From: Linnemannia hyalina
Lineage: Eukaryota > Mortierellomycota > Mortierellomycetes > Mortierellales > Mortierellaceae
Length of the DNA stretch: 64,000 nucleotides
Direction: 5' to 3'
Assembly (NCBI GenBank): GCA_019671135.1
Contig: JAHRHY010000017.1
Coordinates: 1,054,001-1,118,000 of the forward strand
A program made the position numbers and the translations under genes. The notes under the pieces were generated by a model. That model was not told the origin of the DNA. It did no database searches and was given only the letters and a program-made list of their open reading frames with translations. Positions 1-11,453 of the stretch are shown here, one piece after another (positions within the stretch are counted from its first letter, which is position 1; each line of letters begins with the position of its first letter).

Positions 1-53
1 CTAATATGTTGGCCTTTGCCATGACCCTCTTCGGAGCTGTCTACTTCTTGTAA
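1..53 (+). CDS. 3' end of an unidentified gene (hydrophobic C-terminus)
   Basis: The window opens inside an open frame that ends in a TAA at 51-53. The last 16 residues, read from base 3, are almost all hydrophobic or small, as in a C-terminal membrane segment. Only this tail is visible, so the protein cannot be named. It would converge with FIS1 on the opposite strand. It may also be a chance open frame. Confidence 0.35.
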   Translation, partial: NMLAFAMTLFGAVYFL

Positions 54-575
54 AGAGAAAGGGGTGTAGTTAGGTTGTTTTCCATCTTGAGGGAGAATGA
101 ACTTTTGACGCGTCTCATTTTTTTTCGAAACACGCGATGACCCCGTGTTTGTTCAACAACAATCAACATTATTATTACTATTACAATTACTATTACTATC
201 ACCGTCGGAAGCACAACCTGTAAATCACCTCCTCTCAGTTTGATGGCCTTAATAAACATAATCCTTAATGCACATCTTATGCTTGCTGGTGAATGATAAT
301 TCTTTTATTTAGTGGTTGTGGGTGGGTGGTATGCAAGGGGTTCGTGAGACGCCAGTGGAAAAAAGAACGGGCGTCAGTCGTTGTTGGTATGTAGGTCGGA
401 GGTAAGAGCATCCTGCAATAGTAGCGACAGAGGGGTGTTGAGCAAAACTGGAGTGCGCGGGGTTTGCTGAGTCATTGCCGTCCATGAATAAATACGAAAA
501 CAAATGGTCCATCCCACAAAAACGAAAATGTTTCTGTCCGGTGTCCAATGATGCTTGTCAATACGCCCTCTTTCT

Positions 576-1532
576 TTACTTTCTCTTCAAAAGCGAAGTC
601 AAGATGATGGTTCCCACTGCTGCGACAGTTCCGACAATAGCCATACCGATGTATCCCTCTATAAGTCAACAAAAAAAAGTGGCGAATCGGGTTAGCACGA
701 CCACAGCAACAAAAATCATAAGTCGGTAAATAATGATGGCTGCTCAGGAAGAAAAGGGGAAGCTGTGTCTTACCCTTGGCAACGCGATCCTCGATCTCCT
801 GACGAAGGGCGTGTGCTTGGTGGTTGTTGGGCTCAAACTCGAGAAGGGACTCGTTGAACTTGCGGGCGTCGTTGTAGTTACCGAGCTTGAAGTGTCCAAG
901 TGCCAGGTAGAACAAGCACTCACGTCTCCTGTCTGGGACTTCCCGATAGATATCTACCATGGTGCAATGCAAGGATGGGATGTTAGAAAGCGTATTTGTG
1001 CTGTACTGGTAGTTAAATAGTCTTCACTGTCGTTGCTGTCTTCATGTCGTCAAAAGCAAGCGTAGTAAATGTTGGTCCAGTTGCATATGCTATTCAAAAG
1101 AGACAAAGGTGTAATATTTTCGTCGAGTTTTGTCTTGGCACATGCGAATAGAAACATAGAAAAAAAGAACGTACCAGTAAGGAGGAGGACACCCTGGGTC
1201 TGTTCCCGTCTGTTCTTGCTCTTGATGAGACCCCATGCGTAGTTGAAGCGGGTCTGCTCTGTGACATACTCGCCCTCGCGAATATATTGCTTCCTCAAAA
1301 CCTATTGTAAAGTTGATTGACCAAGTCGGAACCGGGGGGGGTGGGGGGGTTAGTTTCCTCTTGATTTCATTCGTGTCCATGGTTTGTGCGTTCGTTGATT
1401 CTTTGTCCCTGGCTGGCGAGAGAACGGGTGGGTTCCTTTGCTTCGTTGTGTTTCCTGTGGGGTTGTTACCTCAAGCTGGCTGTCGGAGAGGCAGCTGTCT
1501 GCGTCTGTCATGCTGGGGAGGTTGTCGGTCAT
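576..1532 (-). CDS. FIS1: Mitochondrial fission 1 protein Fis1 (4 exons)
   Basis: Fis1 is a tail-anchored protein of the outer mitochondrial and peroxisomal membranes and an adaptor for dynamin-type fission. The coding exons are 1470-1532, 1175-1301, 774-953 and 576-658, all GT-AG, giving 150 residues, the usual family length. The start at 1532 gives a short acidic N-terminal arm before the first TPR-like helix. The family signature [18 protein letters not shown] lies in exon 2 and the [19 protein letters not shown] block in exon 3. The last exon encodes one hydrophobic segment followed by a short basic tail ending KRK, the expected outer-membrane anchor. Every exon junction restores conserved residues (for example the Asp before IYRE is split across intron 2). 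The gene is divergent from CBP4 with a shared 345-bp promoter region. Confidence 0.94.
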
Positions 1533-1876
1533 GCTTGTTTGTGTTGTTGTTTGTGTGAATGGGAGGGGTTTGTCGGGATGGAGTGAGAGAAGGAAAGAAG
1601 AACGAAGGCGAGAAGAGGGTGTGCAAAGAAAAGAAGCTGAGTCTAAGAGTATTTAAAGAAAGGATCATGTGATCCCACGTCATGTTCGAATCGAATCGCT
1701 GATTTTTTCCTTTTCCAGCGGCCTTCCCGCGAACAACAACGAAAAGATCTCCGGACTCGCACCTTCGGCATCTTTCTTCCTCTCTTACTATTGCATCGAA
1801 GCACCACCTCTCGACTCAAACACCAGCAACACTCAACAACAACAACAAAAACAGTACACATACAACAAGAATAACC
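1533..1876. promoter_or_regulatory. Shared promoter region of FIS1 and CBP4
   Basis: This 344-bp interval lies between two divergent start codons, so it must hold both 5' leaders and both promoters. The part next to CBP4 is CT-rich and then has a CAA/CAACAA-rich leader just before the ATG. No clear TATA box was seen. Both flanking proteins are mitochondrial, which would fit shared expression, but that is an inference. Confidence 0.5.
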
Positions 1877-2315
1877 ATGGGAAACTACTCAAAGGCATTC
1901 GTAGCCGGATTCGGAATCGTCGGTGTCGGCTACGCCCTCATGCTCACAACCGTCCCCACAGAGGAAGAACTCTACGAGGCATGTACTTTGAACCTTTGGC
2001 TTCTTGGACGCATGGACCACACCGGAGGCGACTGAGATCTACCCTGCCACGCGTTGTGTTGCGAACCATAATTCAGCAGCAACCTTCTCACGTATTAGCT
2101 AACACGAACTTTTCTCAACTTTATCCTCCACATGAAACCCTTCTGGTATACAGAAACTGTCACCAGAACTGAAGAAGAAGTACCATGAAGTCAAGGCTGA
2201 TCAGGTGCGCCGCCAGGCTTTCTCGGACGTCTTGAGAAAGGCAGCCAATGACCCAGAACCCATGTGGATCAAGAAGAAGACGCCAGCACCCGTCCCCGAA
2301 CCCGTCTCTAAGTAA
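1877..2315 (+). CDS. CBP4: Cbp4-like mitochondrial bc1 assembly factor (2 exons, GC-AG intron)
   Basis: Cbp4 is a small inner-membrane protein that binds newly made cytochrome b during assembly of the ubiquinol-cytochrome c reductase complex. The exons are 1877-1978 and 2154-2315, giving 87 residues. The N-terminus is a single hydrophobic segment (about residues 6-24). It is followed by the family pattern of T.PTEEEL..KLSPELKKKY and a charged helix with NDPEPMW near the C-terminus; yeast Cbp4 has TTPTDEQL, FSPE and NDPIW at matching places. The only splice that restores this frame uses a GC donor (GAG followed by GCATGT) with the AG at 2152-2153. Using the nearby GT instead creates a stop codon. 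The short length limits certainty about the family. Confidence 0.78.
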
Positions 2316-2755
2316 ATCAAGGAAGACGTTTTCTCACGGACCCGGACAAACATCACAACCAAACCAACTGCGGGATTAATGTCTGGAAGCTATCAAGATA
2401 TCCATTGATGATAATCGTCGTCCCGTGTCTTTGTTTCTCTCTCTTCTGTCAATCTCCTTTCGCCCTACGCACCAAGCACCAAGCACCAGCACCTCTGTAT
2501 TCTAGTCAACACCTCGTAGATCAATTTCTCAAAAACACTGTCAACACGAAATCGCTTCTTTTTTTCAACGCGGTTGGGCGAATGAACCCACTCAATTGAA
2601 AACCTCTGTCGAATTAGCGAGGTTCCGTGGCTAATTTTATCTGTGTGGAGCAGCCTCCTCTTCCTTCTGAACACAACGAACGAAATCTCTCATCCTTCCG
2701 CCCATCCTTGCCGCCCTACAACCCTCAACCCCCACCCATTCTCCAAGGCGCACAA
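2316..2755. other. Intergenic region between CBP4 and APH-1
   Basis: This interval holds the 3' UTR of CBP4 and the promoter and 5' leader of the APH-1 gene. The part close to the APH-1 start is pyrimidine-rich. I see no further gene here. Confidence 0.5.
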
Positions 2756-3838
2756 ATGACTCTCACCACCTTCTTTGGGTGCGCATTCACAGCCTATGGA
2801 CCCTCCTTAGCCATCTTCTTCGGGAGCATCGCGCCCAACGCCCAGCTCGTCATTCTCATGGTCTCCAGGTACACCTTCAGCGATGAATTCAGGACACTCT
2901 CCCTATGGTGGGGTTCAGTAGGACAAACTTCCAGGAGGGAGATACTTAAGAATGAATCCGAGGACTGACTTGGTTTCGCTTCTTGTCTTCTGTGCAATTG
3001 TATAGCGCTTTCTTCTGGCTGATTTCTGTACTACTGGCGTCGGCAATATGGTTCATAGCGAGCAATAGTCGGAATACGTTTACAGTTACTATTATTTACA
3101 CAGTCCTTCTCCAGGAACTTTTTCGATACTTCCTATACCTACTCATCAAGTAAGTCAAGAACCTCATGGACTGGCGGTTATCGCAGGTAATGGATCCTCC
3201 TGCTTTGGTAGCACCTAATCAATTGAACCATTCTTACTTTTTTATACACAACCAATGGAAAAGTCGGGCGGAGAGTGGCCTGAATATGGTTGCGATGCAT
3301 CCAAAGTCGAGGTTCAACCGGTCAGGATACGCATTTGCCGCAGGACTGGGTTTTGGTTTGATGTTTGGCATCATCTCCTACATCACCCAGCTCGTCGACT
3401 CCCTAGGTCCTGGAGTCATCATGTGCGAGTCTTGCAAAACCGTCTCCCTCTACTTTATCTCTGGTAAAGCTATCTGTTTTTCTCTACTCTTCCTTCAAAC
3501 AAATCGCTAGCCAGCCGATTGAAATCCTTACACTGACTTTATACTTTTTCCCCCCAACGTCTGATACATGTTGGTTAGCGATAACGACGAGCATATTGAT
3601 TCTGCACCACTGTGCCTGGATGATGATCTCGTTCTCAGGATTCACAAACCGATCATGGCTCCGGATCGCATGGGTCGTCATTACCCACTATGGCGCCTCC
3701 TACCTCACCATCCTCAACAGTAGCCCGACCATTAACTATGGATGCGCGTACCAGATCATTGGGAATGTTGCGCTGTTGATTGCTTCTACTATTATTGTCT
3801 TTGCAGATATGCGACAACTCCATCAAAAGCTGTCATAG
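2756..3838 (+). CDS. APH1: Gamma-secretase subunit APH-1 (4 exons)
   Basis: APH-1 is the seven-span scaffold subunit of gamma-secretase, the intramembrane aspartyl protease complex with presenilin, nicastrin and PEN-2. The exons are 2756-2868, 3006-3149, 3264-3463 and 3579-3838, giving 238 residues (animal forms are about 250-265). The N-terminus MTLTTFFGCAFTAYGP matches the family start closely. A GxxxGxxxG motif lies at residues 113-121, and two conserved His are at 163 and 189, exactly the 26-residue spacing of His171 and His197 in human APH1. DSLGPGV in exon 3 is also a family hallmark. All junctions keep phase. The third-exon acceptor (3262-3263) is the least certain. The gene looks intact, so the fungus probably keeps a working complex, but its partners are not in the window. 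Confidence 0.94.
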
Positions 3839-4031
3839 ACTAGCAAGGGGGTCCAAGTTTTTGATACCAAGAAAGACAAGGCATTAACAGGGACAAGACA
3901 CACTAATAAACTAATCTTTGCGGATCAAATTGTAGCCTTGAAGAATGAGCGATGAGGTGAAAAAAATGCAAAAGAAGAATGCTGGCGGAGTGCGTTTATT
4001 AGGAGTGGAATGAAAGAAGACCCCCGGGGTC

Positions 4032-6548
4032 TTAGAAGAGCTTTTGCAAATCCAGAGAGGCCCTCATGAAAGCTCCCCAACTGTCCGCAATATCCGGTTT
4101 AGGTGCCAAGGCGTCCTTCCCTGTAATGTATCGCAACGGAGTGGGCAATAACTAAGCAAAAAAAAAAAAAAAAAAAAAAAGAGTGAAGGTCGGCAGAATC
4201 TGTTAGTCGTCCCATCTTCACACGCCTCCAAACCAGCACAAAATCGAACAAAAGAGAATCATCAGCAGGGAGAAAGCGTGGATATACCTTGAGTTCCTGA
4301 CGGCGGACCTGGCCATACTGGTCGTTAATATCCGTGGCCACCAAGGGGAAGCCACAGTGCTGGAAAACACCCGTGGTCTTCATCAAGATACTCTTGAGGG
4401 TATGTGTTGGGGCGGCCGTCGATCCCAAACCAACTTGAGCAACCGCTGGTGCTGAAGCCGTCTGCATATCACCGCCGAAAGAAAAGAAGGTTGGGCAGTC
4501 CAACCGGCTGGCAAATGGTAACGTCGTCTGCATCAAGAGTGCCTTCATCGCCGTCGAGTCTGGAGAAAGAAGCGTTGATATCTCACTTCTGATCTGCAGA
4601 TCCATGGGTTGGTCGAGCACCATAATGTTGGTCAAAAGTTGCCTATCGATCGATCGTCCTTCCTGAATACACAGCTCGCCCTCGTTGTTGAGCTCAAAAA
4701 CTATCCGGGTTATCCTTTGTTCGGCTGATGTCTCTTGAGTCCTGGAGGATGGGGTGTATTCAACTTCAATCGTCCTGATCTTGGGTCCGTCCAGTGGGAG
4801 TCTTGACACTGCTTTAAAGAATGGGATGCTAGAATTGACGAACAATGATACTATTAGTAAATGTATTTCATGATTTGCTCCGTCTTGTCAGCATGCCATC
4901 CACAGTCTCGTCGCTCGTACTTTTGAAAGAAATAGGGGTCCTGGGCGGTGGTAAGCCATCGCTTCAACTCGAGGCTGTCGAACGATGTCCCTATGGGAAC
5001 TTGGGTCAGTAGCTTGTTGTCATTGGGATACAGCACTTGTCCAAGCTGAACCGAGACGTCCAGTGATTGACTAGGCAAAAGAGTCTCGCCAAATGCCTCC
5101 TTCAAGTGCAGTCCAAGTGCGTCCATGGTTCCAATGGTTTCGGGTGACGACCGCACAGGGTAAATCACATCACTTTCAGAATGCTCAGCTGGTTTGTGTG
5201 CGTACTGAAAGGTTTGAGATGAATAAAGAAGCGAAATTAGAGAGGTGGCCTATTTCTTGTGCATACGACAAACGTCCTGGCAATTGAACTAAAAAAAAAA
5301 AAAAAAAGAGTAATGAAACTTACAGGTACGATTTGACTGATCCTGAAGAACGACTTCTTGTTTTCGTCTGCGCTCATGGTCACCGAGTCATAGACTGGGA
5401 GCATACCGAGCGGAGCCAGCACATCCTCCTGGTAATAAAACGTCTGTTCGTCCTTGGTATAAGGCTAAACATCCCATATTCAACACATAAAAGTCTGGGT
5501 AAGTCATCGGTGTGAATAACATCTATGGCAAGCATCTCCACATCATTTGCAAGCGGCAACGTACCTGCTGCACTTTGAGGTCGAATAACCGTTTGGCCTC
5601 CTCCATGTTCTTGTCCGACCGTCCAGCGATGACCAGGGTGTTATCGTCACCCGCCGACACAAAGGTCTCTGACCGGCGCGCAATGTCCTCCAGAGCCGAC
5701 GCATCCTTCATGACCAGATCCTTCTCCTTGTATCCCGAGACATCCCAAGACTCTTCCGTAACCGCGATCATATCCTGAATTCGCTCCTTGGCCTCCTGGA
5801 TTGACGCCTTCTCACCCCTGATCGTATACGTTTCATCCGCAATGCTGATCGAGAGCCGCACGTTCTTCTCCTTCTCCAATTGCCTCAACGAGTTTCCTTC
5901 AGCTCCAAGGATAAAGAAGAGTTCGCGTCGGTTGGAAGAAAAGACCTCAGACTCAAAGTTCCTCTCGGCCTGATAAGGGTCCTCAACCAATGGAGGGTCG
6001 TTCGACTCGGGCTTGACGATCTCCAGATCCATGAGGACCATGATTTGATTGACGAGGACCGATTTCTTGCCATTGGCAGGAATTCCTTGAGAACGGAGGA
6101 CGCCTTTGAGTTGTGTGAGGTTGAAGGAAGCAGCGACGAGGTCCTTGAGCTTGTTGAATTCGTCCGGGGTCACTGTCCGCTGGGCTGGTTTGAGAGCGAA
6201 GACATCGTCGATGGTGAATTTTAATTTGGAGGAGGATGGTCCGGTGTATAGGTCCTTGATAAGATTTTTGGAGATATTGTCGATGGAAGTTGAGTCGAGT
6301 TGTTCTTGTTTTCTTCGTTGTCTCTTGGGTGCAGCAGAAGCAGCGGCGGTCTTGATGTCTGGAAGTATGGTTGCCTGTGTTGAGGAAGAGGACGAAGAGG
6401 AGGAGGAGGAAGAGTGGAGGAGTCTATTCCTGGCGTGGTGTGAGTGTGAGAGTGAGAGTGAGTGTGTATGAGAGTGTTGAGTGAGTCCGAGACGTGCTCT
6501 GAGGGACGAGAGTACGGCGTGAGTGCTCCTTGGGGTGATCCTGCTCAT
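4032..6548 (-). CDS. SLS1: Sls1-type mitochondrial inner-membrane translation regulator (5 exons)
   Basis: Sls1 proteins sit on the matrix side of the mitochondrial inner membrane; in yeast Sls1 links mitochondrial transcription to translation of membrane subunits. The exons are 5565-6548, 5324-5464, 4921-5204, 4288-4828 and 4032-4115, giving 677 residues against 643 in yeast. The N-terminus is Arg/Ser/His-rich without early acids, as in a matrix presequence. A SAP-like helix pair (about residues 130-170) is followed by two KH-like modules (LFFILGAEGNSLRQLEKE, then an LEDIARRS block). The last intron uses an AAG acceptor; the alternative CAG six bases upstream breaks the frame. The donor of intron 3 (GTACGAG at 4920) is inferred from phase. 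It is divergent from END3. Confidence 0.85.
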
Positions 6549-7033
6549 TTGTCTTGATCCCGTCTGGTTTTGGTTGAAGGTTATAGATTCGGGAAAGAGA
6601 AGAAAAAAAAGAGATCAGTTTTTGAGTGTCGGTGGTGCCAAAGGGAAAGCGAGTTTGTCCTTCCCTCAAAAACAACGTCACGCTAACGGCAATTGTCAAT
6701 TTGCCCAGCAGGAAGGACTCCAACGAAGTCGAAACGAGGAGTAGAAGGCCAACCCAACAGCCTCGTCTTCCAGTCCGTGGGTGCGCCATCGCCTCTTTTT
6801 ACCTTTTCTCTTCGCTTCTTCTCTTCTCTTCTTCTCTTCTCTTCTTCTCTTCTCTTTAACTCCTCGTCTTTCTTATTCTTCTTTCAACTCCTTCGTCATC
6901 ATCATCAACCACACCAACGCCACCATCCTTCCCTCCTCTCTCTCTCTCTCACACTCAACTCACACCCATACTCCCATACTCCCATACTCACACGACAAAC
7001 ATACACACTACCCCGACAACCATCCCTCACACC
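6549..7033. promoter_or_regulatory. Shared promoter region of SLS1 and END3 with CT-rich tract
   Basis: These 485 bp separate two divergent start codons. A strongly strand-biased CT tract (TTCTCTTC repeats) covers about 6795-6860, followed by (CT)n and CATACTCC repeats up to the END3 ATG. Such pyrimidine tracts are common in fungal core promoters and 5' leaders. No other gene is apparent. Confidence 0.5.
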
Positions 7034-9088
7034 ATGGACATGCCCCAGGCAGAGCGTCAAAAGTACGCAGAGATATTTACAAGTCTCAACCCCATCAACG
7101 GCTACATCACCGGTAACCACCTCATTTTCGACTTAAGATGCATTCTTTGCGAACCTCTGGTCGTACTCAGTTCAGAAAATATAAACGGACAAGCAGTTCT
7201 TCATCGCTGACTCTCATCTCGCGTTCTCATTAAAACTCTTCCTCGACTTGACTTACATCATACCCATGGTGCAATAGGTGTCCAGGCACGACAGATTTTC
7301 ATGAACTCCGGCCTGCATGTCGTCAAGTTGGGCCAGATTTGGTACGTTGGTAGTCTCCTTACTTGACCTTTCCTTCACTTACCCGCCATTGCACCACTAT
7401 CAACCCTTTGGCCGCCTACTACGATCCCCCTGTAGAACATCAATGGGCTAACCAACTCTTTTCACCTTCTGTCCAATAGGGATATCTGCGATATTGACAA
7501 GGACGGCAACATGGACTTTGACGAGTTTTGTCTGGCACTTCGCTTCGTATATGCCTCTATCAACGGCGAGATTTCAGAGATTCCAGCACAGCTCCCACCT
7601 CAGATGATCCCAGCGTCAAAGGCACACTACTTTGGAGGCAATCAAGGATACGGCAACCAGTCTTACATGTCCCAGGCACACATGTCCCCAGCTCAGTCTT
7701 ATGCTCAGAGCGCCAACTACTCTTCCATCGCCGATCTTGTATGTGACAACTTTGCAGCAAGGAGAAGGACATCGATAGGTCATTGGAAACAAGGAGTTGT
7801 TGGGGGTAGCTCTGTGCACGGATCACTCACTTCCTAGGACATTCCCTTGATATGCACTTTCAATTGATCATCATAGGATACTGCAGTCGCCGTCAACAGC
7901 AACCTCTCTGACGATTTTGACTGGTATATTGCCCCGTCCGACCGCACCAACTACGAAGGCATCTACCAGAACAATGTCCAGCTCTCCACAGGAGAAGTCA
8001 GAAGTATGTCTCACAGCCCTTACTCTAGTCGACCCCATCGGCGATGTGCCTACCATTGGCTGTTTTTTTGTAACCACAATCATAACCCGTATATTGACTA
8101 ATCGCATTTCCCCTGTTGAAAATTAGTGGGACAGTTTGAAGAGTTATACCAGGCATTGCAGATTCCCAGGGAGGATATCAACGCCGCATGGTAGGAACAA
8201 CATATATACCAGCAGCAGCGGATGCATAGAACTGTACTCGTTTCTCGAGGACGTTCAGTTGACATATTAATATACCCCCTTCACTCCCACTACGTATTAG
8301 GTCGTTAGTCAATGTTCACTCAGCGCCTCAGATCGGAAAGGACCAGTGCATCATGTTTTTCCATATCTTGAACAGCCGCAGACTCGGCAAGCGTGTTCCT
8401 GCGACTCTTCCTGGAGCTCTTCGCACTTCATTCTTGGGCGATTCAAACTATGCCCTTTCGGACAACTACTCTGTGAACGAGATCCGCCAACAACCAGGAA
8501 GACCTTCGGTTCCCATGTCCTTTGCAACCAAGTCTGCGTTCTCTAGTGAGAAGGGTCATGTCATGGCGGGTGACTACTTGAGCAGACTGAACCAAAAGGA
8601 TGCAGCAGCCCATGGTAAGACAGTTTACTCTTCAAGTTCGGTACTCACCTGAAAATGGGTAAATTGGTCTGATATGAACTCAGACTAATCAGTGTGTCTG
8701 ATGTGTTCCTATTGTTTTTATTTTAGAAACAATGGCACAGGAAGAGCGGTTAAAGCATGAGCTTGAGAGCATCAAGAGGCAGATTGCTGACGCAGAGGCA
8801 CGTACACGGGCGAGCAGAGGAGGAGACACAGCTGTTGCTGTGAAGGAACTTCAGGGGTTGTTGGCTTATAAGCAGCAGCAGGTTCTCAACGATGAGCCCT
8901 CGATCCTTGAACGTCAACTGCTGGACCAGGACCGCGAGATTCAGAGACAGCGCGATGCGTTGAAGCAGTTGGACAAGGTGATGCAGGGCCTTCGTGAGCA
9001 GAAGGATCTGTTGGATACGCACCTTGCTGACTCTCAGAGCGAGCTGCGTGAAAGCCAGCGTGAGGTGGACAGCCAGCGATCCCGCTAA
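7034..9088 (+). CDS. END3: End3, EH-domain actin patch and endocytosis protein (7 exons)
   Basis: End3 works with Pan1 and Sla1 in the endocytic coat that drives actin assembly at cortical patches. The exons are 7034-7112, 7278-7341, 7480-7738, 7877-8003, 8127-8190, 8301-8614 and 8727-9088, giving 422 residues (349 in yeast, about 400 in moulds). The first EH domain carries an EF-hand-like loop, DIDKDGNMDFDEF (about residues 52-64), then the family block IPAQLPPQMIPASKAHY. A Gln/Tyr/Ser-rich linker leads to the second EH-like unit (DDFDWYIAPSDRTNYEGIY, then INAAWSLVN and IGKDQCIMFFHILN). The C-terminal 130 residues are a predicted coiled coil rich in Glu, Gln and Arg, used for Pan1 binding in yeast. 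Each intron has GT-AG ends and the phases agree throughout. Confidence 0.94.
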
Positions 9089-9373
9089 TTGAGGGCATGC
9101 GGATCGTTCCTGTGCGACTTATGCCTGGCGAAGCAATGCAAGCCATAGAGCGTGTGCGCTAGGAGGATAATAAAAATCGATCGGGCCTCTTGTTGTAATT
9201 GTGACTGTGCCTTTGTTTATTTTTCGATTTGCTAGTGTGCGACATTTTTTTTTTCTTTTTTTCTTCCATCACTTTTTTTTTGTTTGCTCCCTTGTTCTCT
9301 GTTTACATTACCTTCTTCTCCTTGACACTTCATACCTCCCCTAGTTCCTGTCAAGACAATAACAACTCTCCTA
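9089..9373. promoter_or_regulatory. Promoter and leader of the RRM gene
   Basis: After the END3 stop there is a short 3' UTR. From about 9243 to 9340 the DNA is dominated by T and CT runs leading to the next ATG at 9374. This is the only place for the promoter of the RRM gene. No TATA box could be chosen with confidence. Confidence 0.4.
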
Positions 9374-10892
9374 ATGGATTCCCAGCACCAGCAACAGCAC
9401 GCCTGGCCCGTTCAACCTCATGCCGGAGCCTACATGATGGGCGCTCCCCAAATGGCCGGTGCCCAGCACCAGCAACCCCAAGGATACCCTCAGCAGTACC
9501 AGCAACAGCAGCACTCCAGCATGATGGACCACCAGCAGCAACAGCAGCCGCAGCATCCTATGGGCGGTCACCATATCCCAACTCCCCACGGCGTCCCCGC
9601 TCACCACCAAGGGTATGGTGTGCCTCCTCAAGAGCCTCCCCGTGGTGGACCCAACCCTGGAGCCAGGAGATCGCCTCCTCCCTACCGCCCTGCTTACCGT
9701 GAGCGATCCTACTCTCCTCCTCCTCGCCACCGCAGAACACCTTCCCCCCGTGGATACAGAGACTCTCGGGGAGGCTATGAGCGTGACATCGGTGGTTACC
9801 AGGGCGGTCGTTATGACCGTGGATATGACCGTGGTGGGTACGATCGATCGGATCGTGGTGGCTACGACCGTGGATATGACCGTGGAGGATATGACCGTGG
9901 ATACGATCGCAGCTATGATCGTGGCTATGGCGGCGGACAGCGTGGAGGATATGACCGTGGTGGATATGGTCGTCCTCGCTCTCCCCCAAGGCGGAGGACC
10001 ATCAACCGGTACGTTTGTCGCAAGAGATCATGATTCCAATCGCCTCTTTTTCATTTATTTTTCTCTCAAAACAATTGCGTCTAACCGGTGAGTTGTTTGT
10101 TTTTCTTATATCGTTGCCTATTATTAGTGGTAGTGAGGAGGATCGGTTAAACTCCAGAACACTGTACATTGGAAACATCCCCTACAGCTTCCGGGAACCC
10201 GAGGTCGAGGAGATGTTCAAGAAGTTTGGAACCATTGTCAAGATCACTGTCGTTCTGGATCAATTCACCGGCCGCAACAAGGGGTACGTCATATACGTCA
10301 TACAGATCCTTGGAGCAAATTATTCCTCTATCTGCCTCTGAGGACCTGATTATGCAAGTTCAACACACGGATCTCTAACCTGTACCACCCATTTTCATTA
10401 CTTCCAAATAGATTTGCATTCGTTGAGTATGAGGATCGCAAAAATGCCGAAGAAGCCATGGAAAAGTACAATGGATTCGATGTAGAAGGCAGACGTTTGA
10501 AATTGGACTGGGACATTGGTCTGGGCAAGAAGGACATCAAGCCCCCACGCTCGACTGGAACCACCGAGAACAGCACCGCCGAGACCACCCCTCAGCCTCA
10601 GACTCACTCGACCACCGAGGCCTCAACCCCTGCTGAGAGTTCGGCCCAGAAGTCGGACGAGTCTTCGCCTGTTCTCCCTGCTACTGCTGCTGAGAACGAT
10701 TTTGCTGCTGAGAACGATTCTGCTGCCGACGCTGCCGCTACTGAGGTTGCGACTGACATGTCTGCCACCCACTTGACTGAGGCCCAGCAGCCAGCCCCTA
10801 GCGCAGAAGAGCCTTCAACTGACGCTGCCATTACTACCACTGCCCCAGAACAGCATGAGGATGGATCTGCTGAGGCACCCGTCGAGCTCTAG
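9374..10892 (+). CDS. RRM RNA-binding protein with Gln-rich N-terminus and YDRG repeats (3 exons)
   Basis: The exons are 9374-10008, 10128-10283 and 10412-10892, giving 423 residues. Residues 1-75 are rich in Gln, His, Pro and Met. Residues 95-140 are Arg/Ser/Pro-rich, and 140-205 consist of tandem YDRGGYDRG-like units, a typical low-complexity RNA-binding or condensate-forming tract. One RRM follows (about 220-305) with RNP2 as LYIGNI and RNP1 as KGFAFVEY; intron 2 cuts within RNP1. The C-terminal 115 residues are acidic and rich in Thr, Ala, Ser and Glu. No ortholog could be named with confidence; it resembles RGG/RRM nuclear proteins such as fungal nucleolin-like or SR-like factors. For exon 2 the acceptor may be 10127 or, six bases later, 10133; both keep the frame. 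Confidence 0.88.
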
Positions 10893-11453
10893 GCATCCAC
10901 CTCGACCCCACTCATCATTACCTTGTTCGTTTTTTCCTCTCTGCATTTGTTCTTTTGTTTGTTTTTTTTCTTAATTCTCTTCTTAGACGCCTTCTTTATT
11001 TTCTGCATTGGTTGTTGACAAGATGTCCTCTCTTCAAAAAACATGAACGTGGACTCAGCACAAATTGGACTGCCTATGGACCATTTTTGACATTATGGAC
11101 ACGACCTGTTTGAATAAACACTGATATCGTTGACACAAATTGGACTTTTTTTTCCTTGATGGACAGTCGACTCCAATGTAGACTTGATGATTTGGGAAAC
11201 CATGTCCTTGGGACTAGTTTATTCTTCGGGAGCTTGTCTTTTTTTTTCATTTTTGATCTTTTCTCTTTTTTTTTTCCCTTTGCAAGACAAGGTAAGTCGA
11301 CTTTTCCAAGAACCATAGATATTGAAAAAGTAGAAGATGAATAAAGAAATGCTTTTTTTAATGATATCGATATTTACAAAGTTGAGAAAACTTTTTTTGC
11401 ATGTGAATGTCCGTCTAAAACACTCGGAGTAACCATCATTTCTTTTCTTTTTT
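10893..11453. other. Convergent intergenic region (3' UTRs)
   Basis: This 561-bp interval lies between the stop codons of the RRM gene and the aminotransferase gene, which point at each other. It contains several T-rich runs and AATAAA-like motifs (for example near 11115 on the + strand) suitable for polyadenylation. No coding content is convincing. Confidence 0.5.

Noticed and set aside
41..259. Open frame with a long Ile/Val run
   Set aside because: The Ile/Val alternation comes from an ATT/ACT trinucleotide repeat at 165-205 and is probably 3' UTR.
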